64,000 nucleotides of DNA from an uncultured Thiodictyon sp. (lineage in GTDB: Bacteria; Pseudomonadota; Gammaproteobacteria; Chromatiales; Chromatiaceae). The notes below the pieces were generated by a model. It worked only from the letters and a program-made list of their open reading frames with translations, ran no database searches and was not told the origin of the DNA. Of the stretch, positions 1 to 6,964 are shown piece by piece. Made by a program: the position numbers and the translations under genes. The stretch lies in NCBI RefSeq assembly GCF_903946935.1, contig NZ_CAJAXH010000008.1, positions 1-64,000 on the forward strand, written 5' to 3'. The stretch's first letter is position 1. Each line of letters opens with the position of its first letter.

Positions 1-2
1 AC

Positions 3-101
3 GACCTTTGCCAGAAAATCAAAAACTTCATCGACTATTTCAACAAGACAATGGCCAAACCATTCCGCTGGACCTACCAAGGCAAGCCGTTGGCAGCCTA
101 G
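3..101 (+). CDS. IS630-family transposase, C-terminal end (partial)
   Basis: The window opens inside this gene; only the last 32 codons and the TAG stop are present. The tail reads FIDYFNKTMAKPFRWTY followed by QGKPLAA, a C-terminus typical of IS630-type DDE transposases. The protein would cut and join the insertion sequence ends. The integrity of the rest of the element cannot be judged. It lies 21 bp from the convergent end of the primase gene, so the insertion may define or truncate the left side of the integrated element that follows. Confidence 0.65.
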   Translation, partial: DLCQKIKNFIDYFNKTMAKPFRWTYQGKPLAA

Positions 102-122
102 CTTGACATGGTCCGAGCACTT

Positions 123-1529
123 TCATCCTGCGGTACTAGGTGCATACCCTAGTGCGTCGGCTTCTTGGCGATTCTTAGACGTTTCCCATAACGGGAACGT
201 ATTTTGATCGTCTGTTGTTTTATCCTTATCCTTTGCTTTAGTCTTGTGCGAGGCTAAGTAATCCTTTAACTGCTGCACTGACATTGGGTCAGTATCCGGC
301 GGGTCTGTCAGGTCAACAATCCCCTTCCTTTTCACAAAGACGAATCGCTGAAGCGCGGCTGCTACGTCTATGTTCCTATCACACGCGCGACGGGCATTGG
401 TGCGCGGGGGCAGTGGCGGCGGATTCAACGTCTCAGCATTATCGAACATTTGCGCAACCGTGGGCTTGCCCGTTTCGGTGTCGCTTCGGTCCCATGCTCG
501 CCAGATTTGGCGGTGTTGGTCGGGCTTATCCGCGGCTAAGTTCTCAGCATAGAACGCGACGTGAAAATACTCTTTCTCGGTGAAACCCCACTTCTTGAGC
601 CGTCCCGCCAGCATGAACAGGTACCCGCTCCCGGTAGTATCCCCGCCGGTCTTATCCCCGGTAACATACTTGCGAAGCTCGCTATCTTGATCTTTCGCAG
701 CGTTGAAGCGAACCATAAGAAGCCGCGCTTCTTCGTCACCCAGCGGGGTTTCGTCTCCCGTCTCCTTCGTGCTCCCGGTAGACTGCGCCCCACTGTGCGC
801 AACCGTAACTGCAACCGCAACATTAGAAAGCGCGGCTTCCATATCTTCCACGCTGTACAGCGCACCGGGGTTATGAGCCAGCAAACCCGAAAGGCCCGCT
901 TCAACCGGGTAGCCTTTTGCAAGCTTCTTGGCTGTCGGGTGGTTGAGCGTCCCGGGCAGTCGCATTAGCCGGGATATGTCCTGGCAGTTATCCCCGCCGT
1001 GCGATAACGCCAGCTTCTTGTTAAGTGTCTCAATCCGTGCGATTGCTTCCCCCCGTGCGGGTTCTTCGTCGGGTAACGTGAAACTGTTGCGCAGCTTCCA
1101 GAACACCCCTAAGCCGTTCCCCGAGTCCACAATAAAGGTCGGGGGGTGCGCCGATGCTTGGAGCATGGGCACGGTGCTGTTAAGCAGATGCCCCCGGGCG
1201 GCTGCAAGGTCCGGGTCTATGTCAACGTGAAGGTACTCCGCGGCTGCAATGTGCTCTTTCCCGACACTGCGCCGACTCTCGATTCCTTCACGGTGCGGGT
1301 TCACGGTGAAGTAGAGGTTAGCAGATGGGATTCTTTCAGCGTTGTGGCTCCACGCGTGCCCGGCTGCATCATCGAAGCCGAACACGTCACCCGTAAACCG
1401 GGTATCAACCCGGTTGGCCCCTTCCACGATACGGGCAATGTTCACTTCCCCACCGTCCCGAAACAGGGAAAGGAAGGTGTCAATCTCTTGAATCTGTTGC
1501 GTGCGGTTGAGTTGTGCGGTATTATTCAT
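123..1529 (-). CDS. RepB/AEP-type DNA primase of an integrated element
   Basis: A 468-residue protein that looks like a primase of plasmids, phages or satellite elements. The N-terminal 220 residues contain YLHVDIDPD (acidic metal-binding motif), DSGNGLGVFW and DISRLMRLPGTLNHP, the order seen in archaeo-eukaryotic primase/RepB-like domains. A helical segment around residues 300-350 (FMLAGRLKKWGFTEKEY) resembles a primase C-terminal region. It would make primers for replication of the element. It is the last leftward gene after the integrase and the small gene at 1694-2014, as in integrated satellites. Base composition is visibly less GC-rich than the core genes. The C-terminus lies 21 bp from an IS630 relic and could be altered by it. 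The family call rests on motifs only. Confidence 0.6.
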   Translation of the reverse strand: MNNTAQLNRTQQIQEIDTFLSLFRDGGEVNIARIVEGANRVDTRFTGDVFGFDDAAGHAWSHNAERIPSANLYFTVNPHREGIESRRSVGKEHIAAAEYLHVDIDPDLAAARGHLLNSTVPMLQASAHPPTFIVDSGNGLGVFWKLRNSFTLPDEEPARGEAIARIETLNKKLALSHGGDNCQDISRLMRLPGTLNHPTAKKLAKGYPVEAGLSGLLAHNPGALYSVEDMEAALSNVAVAVTVAHSGAQSTGSTKETGDETPLGDEEARLLMVRFNAAKDQDSELRKYVTGDKTGGDTTGSGYLFMLAGRLKKWGFTEKEYFHVAFYAENLAADKPDQHRQIWRAWDRSDTETGKPTVAQMFDNAETLNPPPLPPRTNARRACDRNIDVAAALQRFVFVKRKGIVDLTDPPDTDPMSVQQLKDYLASHKTKAKDKDKTTDDQNTFPLWETSKNRQEADALGYAPSTAG

Positions 1530-1567
1530 GTTCGTGTTTCCTGTCGCTTCGGGGGATACGTTGCCGG

Positions 1568-1593
1568 TGCAACCGATCCCGGGATCGGTTGCA
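1568..1593. repeat. perfect 26-bp palindrome upstream of the primase gene
   Basis: A perfect self-complementary sequence centred on gatcccgggatc, 39 bp upstream of the primase start. Such a site could be an operator for a dimeric repressor or part of a replication origin used by the primase. No protein partner is visible, so the role is inferred. Confidence 0.55.
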
Positions 1594-1645
1594 TCGGGGT
1601 TGCGGTCTGGTAAACCGCGGCTTTTGGGTTTGAGGTTGAGTTCTT

Positions 1646-1682
1646 AAGGCCCCGTGCAGGCTAGTCGCCACGCCGGGGCCTT
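1646..1682 (+). terminator. GC hairpin followed by T-rich run
   Basis: The arms aaggccccg and cggggcctt flank an 18-nt loop and are followed on the + strand by ttttctttg. On the minus strand it lies between the 106-residue gene and the primase, so it could also act as an attenuator. The T-rich run is on the + strand, where no gene precedes it. Confidence 0.4.
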
Positions 1683-1693
1683 TTCTTTGCGCG

Positions 1694-2014
1694 TCAGGCG
1701 GCGGCTTTGCGTGCCTGTGCGAACGCAGCCCGGGCGGCTTGGTGTTGTTCTTCCCGGACCCGTGCCCACCTCACCACGCAGCCGCGGGCCTCGTGCCGCA
1801 GGTCCGGTGCCGGCTCAATCACCATGCGCCCTTGTTCAACGGCTTCCAGAGCTGCGAAAATAAGGGCCTCGGTGACGGCATAGCGGGTTGTCCCGTGGCG
1901 CACGGCGGCGGCGGCAATGGCCTCACGCGTGGCCAAGTCAACGGCAATGGCGCCGCGGTGCGGTGCCCGGGGGACGGCGGGGGGCGGGGTGTAGCTTGCG
2001 GCGGCGGTCGGCAT
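1694..2014 (-). CDS. Small protein of the integrated element, function unknown
   Basis: A 106-residue protein between integrase and primase. The middle (about residues 25-70, DLATREAIAAAAVRHGTTRYAVTEALIFAALEAV in pieces) is helical and could be a DNA-binding fold such as ribbon-helix-helix or a small HTH. The C-terminus is Arg/Ala-rich. Its place matches the regulatory or excision genes of satellite elements, but no family is recognised. A purine-rich GGGAGC lies just before the ATG. Confidence 0.4.
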   Translation of the reverse strand: MPTAAASYTPPPAVPRAPHRGAIAVDLATREAIAAAAVRHGTTRYAVTEALIFAALEAVEQGRMVIEPAPDLRHEARGCVVRWARVREEQHQAARAAFAQARKAAA

Positions 2015-2087
2015 GGTGGCGGGGCTCCCGTGTTGTTACTGCTTCTTACAGAATAAGCAGCCGGGAGCCCGAAAGCAATGAAAACGC

Positions 2088-2107
2088 CGGGGGCGAATCA
2101 ACCCCCG
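2088..2107 (-). terminator. Likely terminator of the integrase gene
   Basis: Read on the minus strand, the arms cgggggt and ccccccg-like (six G-C pairs, 8-nt loop) are followed by gcgtttt. It lies 27 bp past the integrase stop at 2134, where an intrinsic terminator would be expected. The T-run is short. Confidence 0.4.
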
Positions 2108-2133
2108 CTTAATACGAGTTAAAAAAACTACGA

Positions 2134-3459
2134 TTAGGAAATTTTATATCGCACTTTTTCAACCGCTTCACGCAGCACAGCGACACCCGGCCCCGCGCTG
2201 TAATTCCCGAACGACATTGAGTTTCTACCGTGCCCCGCAAGCGACTCTGCAACCGACTGGGGTACTCCCGCGGCTTCCAGCTTCGTTATGAAGGACTTGC
2301 GCATACAGTGCAGATTCAGCGAGCCATCAAAGCCCCAAACGGTCTTATATCGGCTAAACCTGTTTGATGCAGGGCGCGAACGCTTGTTATCGACTCCCGC
2401 GGGCGTTAAGCCGGGAATCAGATACTCATCGGCACCAAGCCCGGTAACATAGCAAGCTAGCGCACTATGCACGGGAACACTGCGCAAACTGTTCTTGTTC
2501 TTGGCCTCACGAATCACAAAGCAGTTATCTACGATGTCCGAACCGCGGATGTTGCATACTTCCTCTGCACGCATACCGCTATACAGTGCAACGTGAACAA
2601 GCGTAAACATATAATCATCGGGCGGCAGTTCTTCCCGCATCTTGTTTAGTAACTGCGAAAGCTCGCTATCTGTCCACGCACGCACGGCGGCGGGGTTAGT
2701 AACTCCGCGTGTCGTGTCACGCACAAGCTTGGTGAGATTTTCGGAAGGATCGGCGTCCAGCAAGCCCGATGCCTTCGCCCAACGGAAGAACACCCGCAGG
2801 TCTACCACGAACGCCTTTTTCGTCTTGGGTGCGAGGTCGGCGGCGGTCACATGGGAGCGCACGAACCCGGCAAGGTCCGCACGGGTGACGCTGGCAAGGG
2901 GCGGGTCCTTCAGGGCCTCTACCAAGGCGTTCAGGCGGCGGCAGCGGGTTCTGACAGTGGAGGGGCGGGCGTGGGCCAGGTCGGCAAGGTGGGAGGCTAC
3001 AGCGGCACTCAGGGCCAGTGGCAGGGGTTCCCCAGTAAGGAGCGCGCGGGCCTCTGCCATGGCGGGGGCAAGGTCCGGGGGGAAGGTCAAACCGTTGGGG
3101 TCTGAGTCGCGCGCCCGGTGCCACGCCTCAAGGTCGAACCCCTCTAGGGCGTCACCCGGGCGGACCCTGCCCAGCGCCACCTCTGCGGCAACGGCAGCCC
3201 CTACCGCGAGGATACCCGCGGGCGTGGTCCACTCGGGTGCAGCCGTCCGGTGTGCAGCCCAAGCCCGTTCAAGGTCGCCAAGGGCGATATTTCGGCGTTG
3301 CTGCGCTTCCTTAAGGTCGCGCGTCTTGAGCGACTGGACGATGATCTTACCGCCAAGGAAGGCGGGCTTGCGCACCACGAGGTACCATGTCAGGCTACCC
3401 CGTTGGGTTAGATGTTTGGTGTCTTGCTTGGTCTTGCTCACTGATTGCCCCCGATACAT
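2134..3459 (-). CDS. Tyrosine site-specific integrase
   Basis: A 441-residue phage/island-type tyrosine recombinase that would integrate and excise the element. Catalytic landmarks are visible in the C-terminal half: the first Arg in ALYSGMRAEEVCNIRG (about residue 297), HCMRKSF (His-x-x-Arg), GHGRNSM and the Tyr in SFGNYSAG. The N-terminal 270 residues hold a core-binding domain (LADLAHARPSTVRTRCRRL). It is the outermost gene, reading into the element, so the attachment site should lie in 3460-3660; no tRNA gene is seen there. Alternative starts exist (a GTG a few codons in). Two direct repeats and an inverted repeat sit just upstream. Confidence 0.85.
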   Translation of the reverse strand: MYRGQSVSKTKQDTKHLTQRGSLTWYLVVRKPAFLGGKIIVQSLKTRDLKEAQQRRNIALGDLERAWAAHRTAAPEWTTPAGILAVGAAVAAEVALGRVRPGDALEGFDLEAWHRARDSDPNGLTFPPDLAPAMAEARALLTGEPLPLALSAAVASHLADLAHARPSTVRTRCRRLNALVEALKDPPLASVTRADLAGFVRSHVTAADLAPKTKKAFVVDLRVFFRWAKASGLLDADPSENLTKLVRDTTRGVTNPAAVRAWTDSELSQLLNKMREELPPDDYMFTLVHVALYSGMRAEEVCNIRGSDIVDNCFVIREAKNKNSLRSVPVHSALACYVTGLGADEYLIPGLTPAGVDNKRSRPASNRFSRYKTVWGFDGSLNLHCMRKSFITKLEAAGVPQSVAESLAGHGRNSMSFGNYSAGPGVAVLREAVEKVRYKIS

Positions 3460-3482
3460 GCCCCCGGGCGGGGGCGGACGGG

Positions 3483-3505
3483 GGCATGTTATGCAGGCAT
3501 GTTAT
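3483..3505. repeat. Two 10-bp direct repeats upstream of the integrase
   Basis: The word ggcatgttat occurs at 3483-3492 and again at 3496-3505, 13 bp apart. Spaced direct repeats next to an integrase gene can be arm-type or excisionase binding sites; that role is inferred. Confidence 0.45.
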
Positions 3506-3537
3506 ACATAGCAAGGCGCAGCAGTCCTTGCTATGTA
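3505..3537. promoter_or_regulatory. 12-bp inverted repeat, possible operator or attachment core
   Basis: tacatagcaagg and its exact complement ccttgctatgta flank nine bases. The sequence is AT-richer than its surroundings and lies 46 bp upstream of the integrase start. It could be a repressor operator or part of the recombination site. Confidence 0.45.
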
Positions 3538-3565
3538 AGCATTTTAGGGGCTTACATGCTGAAAC

Positions 3566-3588
3566 GGACGGGGTTTCAAACCCCGTCC
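3566..3588. repeat. REP-like palindrome, ggacgggg family
   Basis: The arms ggacgggg and ccccgtcc flank a 7-nt loop (tttcaaa). The same arms recur at 6880-6901 and 41996-42017, so this is a dispersed element rather than a one-off terminator. No T-run follows. Confidence 0.6.
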
Positions 3589-3664
3589 CGCCAGAAGCCC
3601 GCATTGCCAACCCGCCCCGCCGCGGGTATAAAGCCCTAAACCCACGCCCCCGACGGACCCCGCC

Positions 3665-6600
3665 ATGCCCGCCGCCAGCCAGGCTCGCCGCGACCGCGAT
3701 TTCGAGCGCCCGTTCGAGCTCTTCGTCAGCTACTCGCACGCCGCCGAGCCGATCAAGGACCGGCTGCTGGTCCACCTGGCACCGCTGAAGCGTGCCGGGC
3801 TGATCTCGACCTGGACCGACCGGGAGATCCCGCCCGGAGAACTTTGGCGCGATGAGATCGCCGCCGCCATCGAGCGCGCCGACGGGGCCCTCTTCATCGT
3901 CTGCGCGGACTTTCTGAACTCGGCGTTCTGCATGGACGAGGAACTGCCCGCCTTCCTCGCCCGTCGGCGCGACGCCGGCACCCTGGTCCTCTTCGTGCTG
4001 GCGGACCATTGCAACTGGGACCTGGACCCGATCATCAAGGCGCACCAGATGGTGCCCAGGGACGCCAAGCCCATCACCACCCACCGGCCCAAGTCCATGG
4101 CCTACACCGCCGTGGTGCGCGAGATCCATCAAGTCCTGGATTGGCACCGCAAGGACCGCGGCCTGGCCCGGCGCAGCGCCCAGCCGATTGCGCCCACCGA
4201 CCGCACCCAGGACGCCCTAGCCGCCCTGCTCGCCGAGCTCCCCGGCGCCACCGCCCGCCTCTATGGCCGCGCGGCGGACCTGGCCCGCCTCGACACCCGC
4301 TTCGGCGGCGGACCGCGGCCCAGTCAAGGCGGCGTGCTGCTGTGGGTCGCCCCCGGCGGGGTCGGCAAGTCGGCCCTCACCCGCTGGTGGATCGCGCACC
4401 GCGACTGGCCGGCCGGCACCCGCTGCATCGGCCACTCCTTCTATTCGCAGGGCAGCCACAACCAGAGCGTCAGCGCCCGCGCCTTTCTGTTCCGCGCGCT
4501 GGCGGAACTGGGCGACACGCCCGAGCCCACGACCTCGGACTACGACCTCGGCCACCGGCTCGCCGGGCTTGCCGCCGCGGCCCCGACCCTGATCGCGCTC
4601 GACGGGCTGGAGCCCCTACAGCAGGCGTCCGCCGACCCCAAGCTTAACGGCCAACTCAAGGACCAGGGGCTCGCCGCCCTGCTCGAAGGGCTCGGGCCCG
4701 CCCCGGGCCAGGCACTGTGCCTGGCGTCCTCGCGCCTGCCGATCCCGGACCCGCTGATCGAGTGCCAGCCGGCCTTCCACCAGGTCCGGCTCGGTGTACT
4801 GCCGCGCCCGGGGGCGGTCGAACTGCTCGCGGCCCGCGGCCTCACCGGCACCCCGGACCAACTCGACGCCCTGGCTGGGCGCTGCGCCGACCACCCGCTA
4901 GCCCTGGTCCTGGCCGCGGAGCTGACCCACGGCTTTCTCGACAACCAGGCCCAGACCTTTCTGGACCGCGATTGGCCGGTGCCGGCCGCCGCGGGACCCG
5001 ACCGGCACGCCGCCACCGTCATGGGCTGGTTCGATGAGGCACTGCGCGACGAGCACGCGGCCCTCGACCGTGCCCTGGTGCGGGTGCTCGGGCTCTTCGA
5101 CCGCCCGGCGCCCTGGGGGGCGATCCAGGCACTCAAGGAACAGGACCCGCCCATCGCCGGGCTGACCGAGCCGCTGCATAGGGCCACGGACGCGGAGCTC
5201 GAGGAGGCGCTCGCGCGGCTGCGGCAATGGGGGCTCGCGGACCGGGACAGTCACGGGGCCGGCGCTGGGTGTTTTTTTGGGTTACACGCCGACAGAATGT
5301 CGGCGCTCCTTGACGCCCACCCGCTGGTGCGCGAGCACTTCGGGCGCGCACTGGAGCAGGAGGCACCCGCGGCCTGGCGGGCGGCCCATGGGTTGCTGTT
5401 CAACTGGTTCCGGGCACTGCCCGAACAGCACCGGTCGGATACGCTGGAAGGGCTGGAGCCGCTCTACCGGGCGATCGGGCATGGGTGTCGGGCGGGGCGG
5501 TATGCACAGGCGCGGCGCGAGGTCTACCAGGACCGCATCCTGCGCGGCGACCAGTACTACAGCCTGTTACAACTCGGCGCCATCTCCTCGGACCTCTCGG
5601 CCCTGGCGGGCTTCTTCCCCGATGGGTGGTCGCGGGCGCCGGTGACCGGGGACCTGAGCGAACCCGAGCGCTCCTGGCTGATCGCCACGGTCGCCTACTG
5701 TCTCATGTCGCTCGGCCGACTCGACGAGGCACTGGGGCCGCGGCGGATGGAGCGTGAGCAGTGGCGCGAGGCCGGGGACTGGGACAGCTTCTGTCGCTCA
5801 TCGGAGAACCTGGTCGATCTGCTGACTCCGCTCGGCAATTGGCGTGAGGCCGAGTCAGTGGCGCGCGAGGCGCTGGAGACCGCGGGACGCGTCGTAGACA
5901 AGGACAAGGCCCGGCGACTCGGGCTCGCGGCTCTGGCCCGCATCGGCCGTGCATTGCAGGGTCAGGGCCGACCCCTGAAGGCGGCGCAGGCCTTCGCCAA
6001 GGCCGAGGCCGTACAGACCGAGCGCACTCCGCACCTGCCGACGCTAGTGGGCCTGGATGGTTTCGACTACGCCCAGCTCTTGCTGGAGCAGGCCCGGACC
6101 CCGGCCGAGCTCCGCGCGGTGCTGGAGCGCGCGCGGGCGTCACTGGCGATAGTCGAGCCTGCAGGTCATCTTGTGTCCGTCGCACTCGACCACTGCACCA
6201 TCGGCCAGGCACTTGCCAGGCCGAACGGATCGGCGGGCGGCTCCGATAGCGAGGCTCGGGAAGCCGGCGCCCTGGATCTGGCCATCGAGACCATGCGCCG
6301 GGCCAGCAAGACGCAATACCTGCCGCTCCTGTACCTCACGCGCGCCCACCACCGCCGCACCCAGGCCGATCCGTCCGGCGCCCGTGCCGACCTCGAGTCC
6401 GCACTCGCCATCGCCACCCCGCCCGGCATGCGCACCTACATCGCCGAGGCCGCCCTGCTGGCCGGTCAGCTCGCCTTGGACCGGGCCCAGGCCGGCACCG
6501 CGCCAAACCCCGCCGCCCCGGACCCGGTCCCCGAGGCCGCCCGGCACTGGACCCAGGCCGATCTCTTAATTCGCGAGACCGGCTACGCCCGCCGCGAGGC

Positions 6601-6772
6601 CGAGTTGCACCTCCTGGAGGCCCGCCTCAAGCACCACCAGTCCCGCCCCGACGAGGCCCACGCCGCCCTGGCCCGCGCCGAGTCGCGCCTGCGCACCCTC
6701 GGCCAGTGGGGCCTCTGGCCTCAACTCGTGCGGGTCGCCACCGAGCTCGGCCTCCCGGACCGCCGACTTTAG
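3665..6772 (+). CDS. TIR-STAND NTPase-TPR protein, putative phage defence
   Basis: A 1035-residue multidomain protein. Residues about 15-150 are a TIR domain (FELFVSYSHAAEP; SAFCMDEELPAFL carries the expected Glu), a fold that often cleaves NAD+ in bacterial immunity. Residues about 195-420 are a STAND NTPase with Walker A APGGVGKSALTRWW and Walker B-like PTLIALDGLEPL, followed by the HPLAL turn seen in AP-ATPases. The remainder is helical TPR-like sequence (GRLDEALG, ADLESALAIA), probably the sensor. Expected mode: ligand binding by the repeats, NTPase oligomerisation, TIR activation and cell death. Two REP-like palindromes touch the gene: one is read in frame near residues 541-547, and the stop codon lies inside another. 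It is monocistronic and convergent with an AIPR gene. Confidence 0.8.
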   Translation: MPAASQARRDRDFERPFELFVSYSHAAEPIKDRLLVHLAPLKRAGLISTWTDREIPPGELWRDEIAAAIERADGALFIVCADFLNSAFCMDEELPAFLARRRDAGTLVLFVLADHCNWDLDPIIKAHQMVPRDAKPITTHRPKSMAYTAVVREIHQVLDWHRKDRGLARRSAQPIAPTDRTQDALAALLAELPGATARLYGRAADLARLDTRFGGGPRPSQGGVLLWVAPGGVGKSALTRWWIAHRDWPAGTRCIGHSFYSQGSHNQSVSARAFLFRALAELGDTPEPTTSDYDLGHRLAGLAAAAPTLIALDGLEPLQQASADPKLNGQLKDQGLAALLEGLGPAPGQALCLASSRLPIPDPLIECQPAFHQVRLGVLPRPGAVELLAARGLTGTPDQLDALAGRCADHPLALVLAAELTHGFLDNQAQTFLDRDWPVPAAAGPDRHAATVMGWFDEALRDEHAALDRALVRVLGLFDRPAPWGAIQALKEQDPPIAGLTEPLHRATDAELEEALARLRQWGLADRDSHGAGAGCFFGLHADRMSALLDAHPLVREHFGRALEQEAPAAWRAAHGLLFNWFRALPEQHRSDTLEGLEPLYRAIGHGCRAGRYAQARREVYQDRILRGDQYYSLLQLGAISSDLSALAGFFPDGWSRAPVTGDLSEPERSWLIATVAYCLMSLGRLDEALGPRRMEREQWREAGDWDSFCRSSENLVDLLTPLGNWREAESVAREALETAGRVVDKDKARRLGLAALARIGRALQGQGRPLKAAQAFAKAEAVQTERTPHLPTLVGLDGFDYAQLLLEQARTPAELRAVLERARASLAIVEPAGHLVSVALDHCTIGQALARPNGSAGGSDSEAREAGALDLAIETMRRASKTQYLPLLYLTRAHHRRTQADPSGARADLESALAIATPPGMRTYIAEAALLAGQLALDRAQAGTAPNPAAPDPVPEAARHWTQADLLIRETGYARREAELHLLEARLKHHQSRPDEAHAALARAESRLRTLGQWGLWPQLVRVATELGLPDRRL
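5287..5305. repeat. REP-like palindrome read in frame inside the STAND gene
   Basis: cgccgacagaatgtcggcg is a perfect inverted repeat of seven bases around a 5-nt centre. Positions 5288-5309 match 42344-42365 exactly over 22 bp. It encodes part of HADRMSALL, just before a segment (DAHPLVREHFG) that looks like ordinary protein sequence. Confidence 0.7.
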
Positions 6773-6850
6773 TCGGCGCGAACCCCCGTCGCGGCCGATC
6801 CCATGGGCTCTGTCCGGTCGGCCGCGATACTCGCCGACTGAAAGTCGGCG
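6761..6850. repeat. REPIN-like doublet at the 3' end of the STAND gene
   Basis: Two palindromes of the cgccgac...gtcggcg family (6761-6778 and 6832-6850) flank a second inverted repeat (tcgcggccga at 6789-6798 and tcggccgcga at 6818-6827). The whole could fold into one hairpin. The TAG stop of the upstream gene is inside the first palindrome. Confidence 0.65.
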
Positions 6851-6879
6851 ATCCCAGGAGATGCCGCCGTTCCCGCGCC

Positions 6880-6901
6880 GGACGGGGCATTCGCCCCGTC
6901 C
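6880..6901. repeat. REP-like palindrome, ggacgggg family
   Basis: ggacgggg, loop cattcg, then ccccgtcc. It differs from the copy at 41996-42017 by one loop base. It lies between two convergent defence genes and may also act as a bidirectional terminator. Confidence 0.6.
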
Positions 6902-6964
6902 GAAACCGTTTGAAGCGGCTGGCGAATCCGCTATACCCGCCGGCCCCCAAACATTCGGGGACGA

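Noticed and set aside
3566-3600. A tRNA-like T-arm (gttcaa-type loop with cgcca end) as an attachment site
   Set aside because: The loop is out of register with the TTCRANY rule (the G53 position would be T) and no anticodon or acceptor 5' half is present upstream. The same arms recur elsewhere as REPs.
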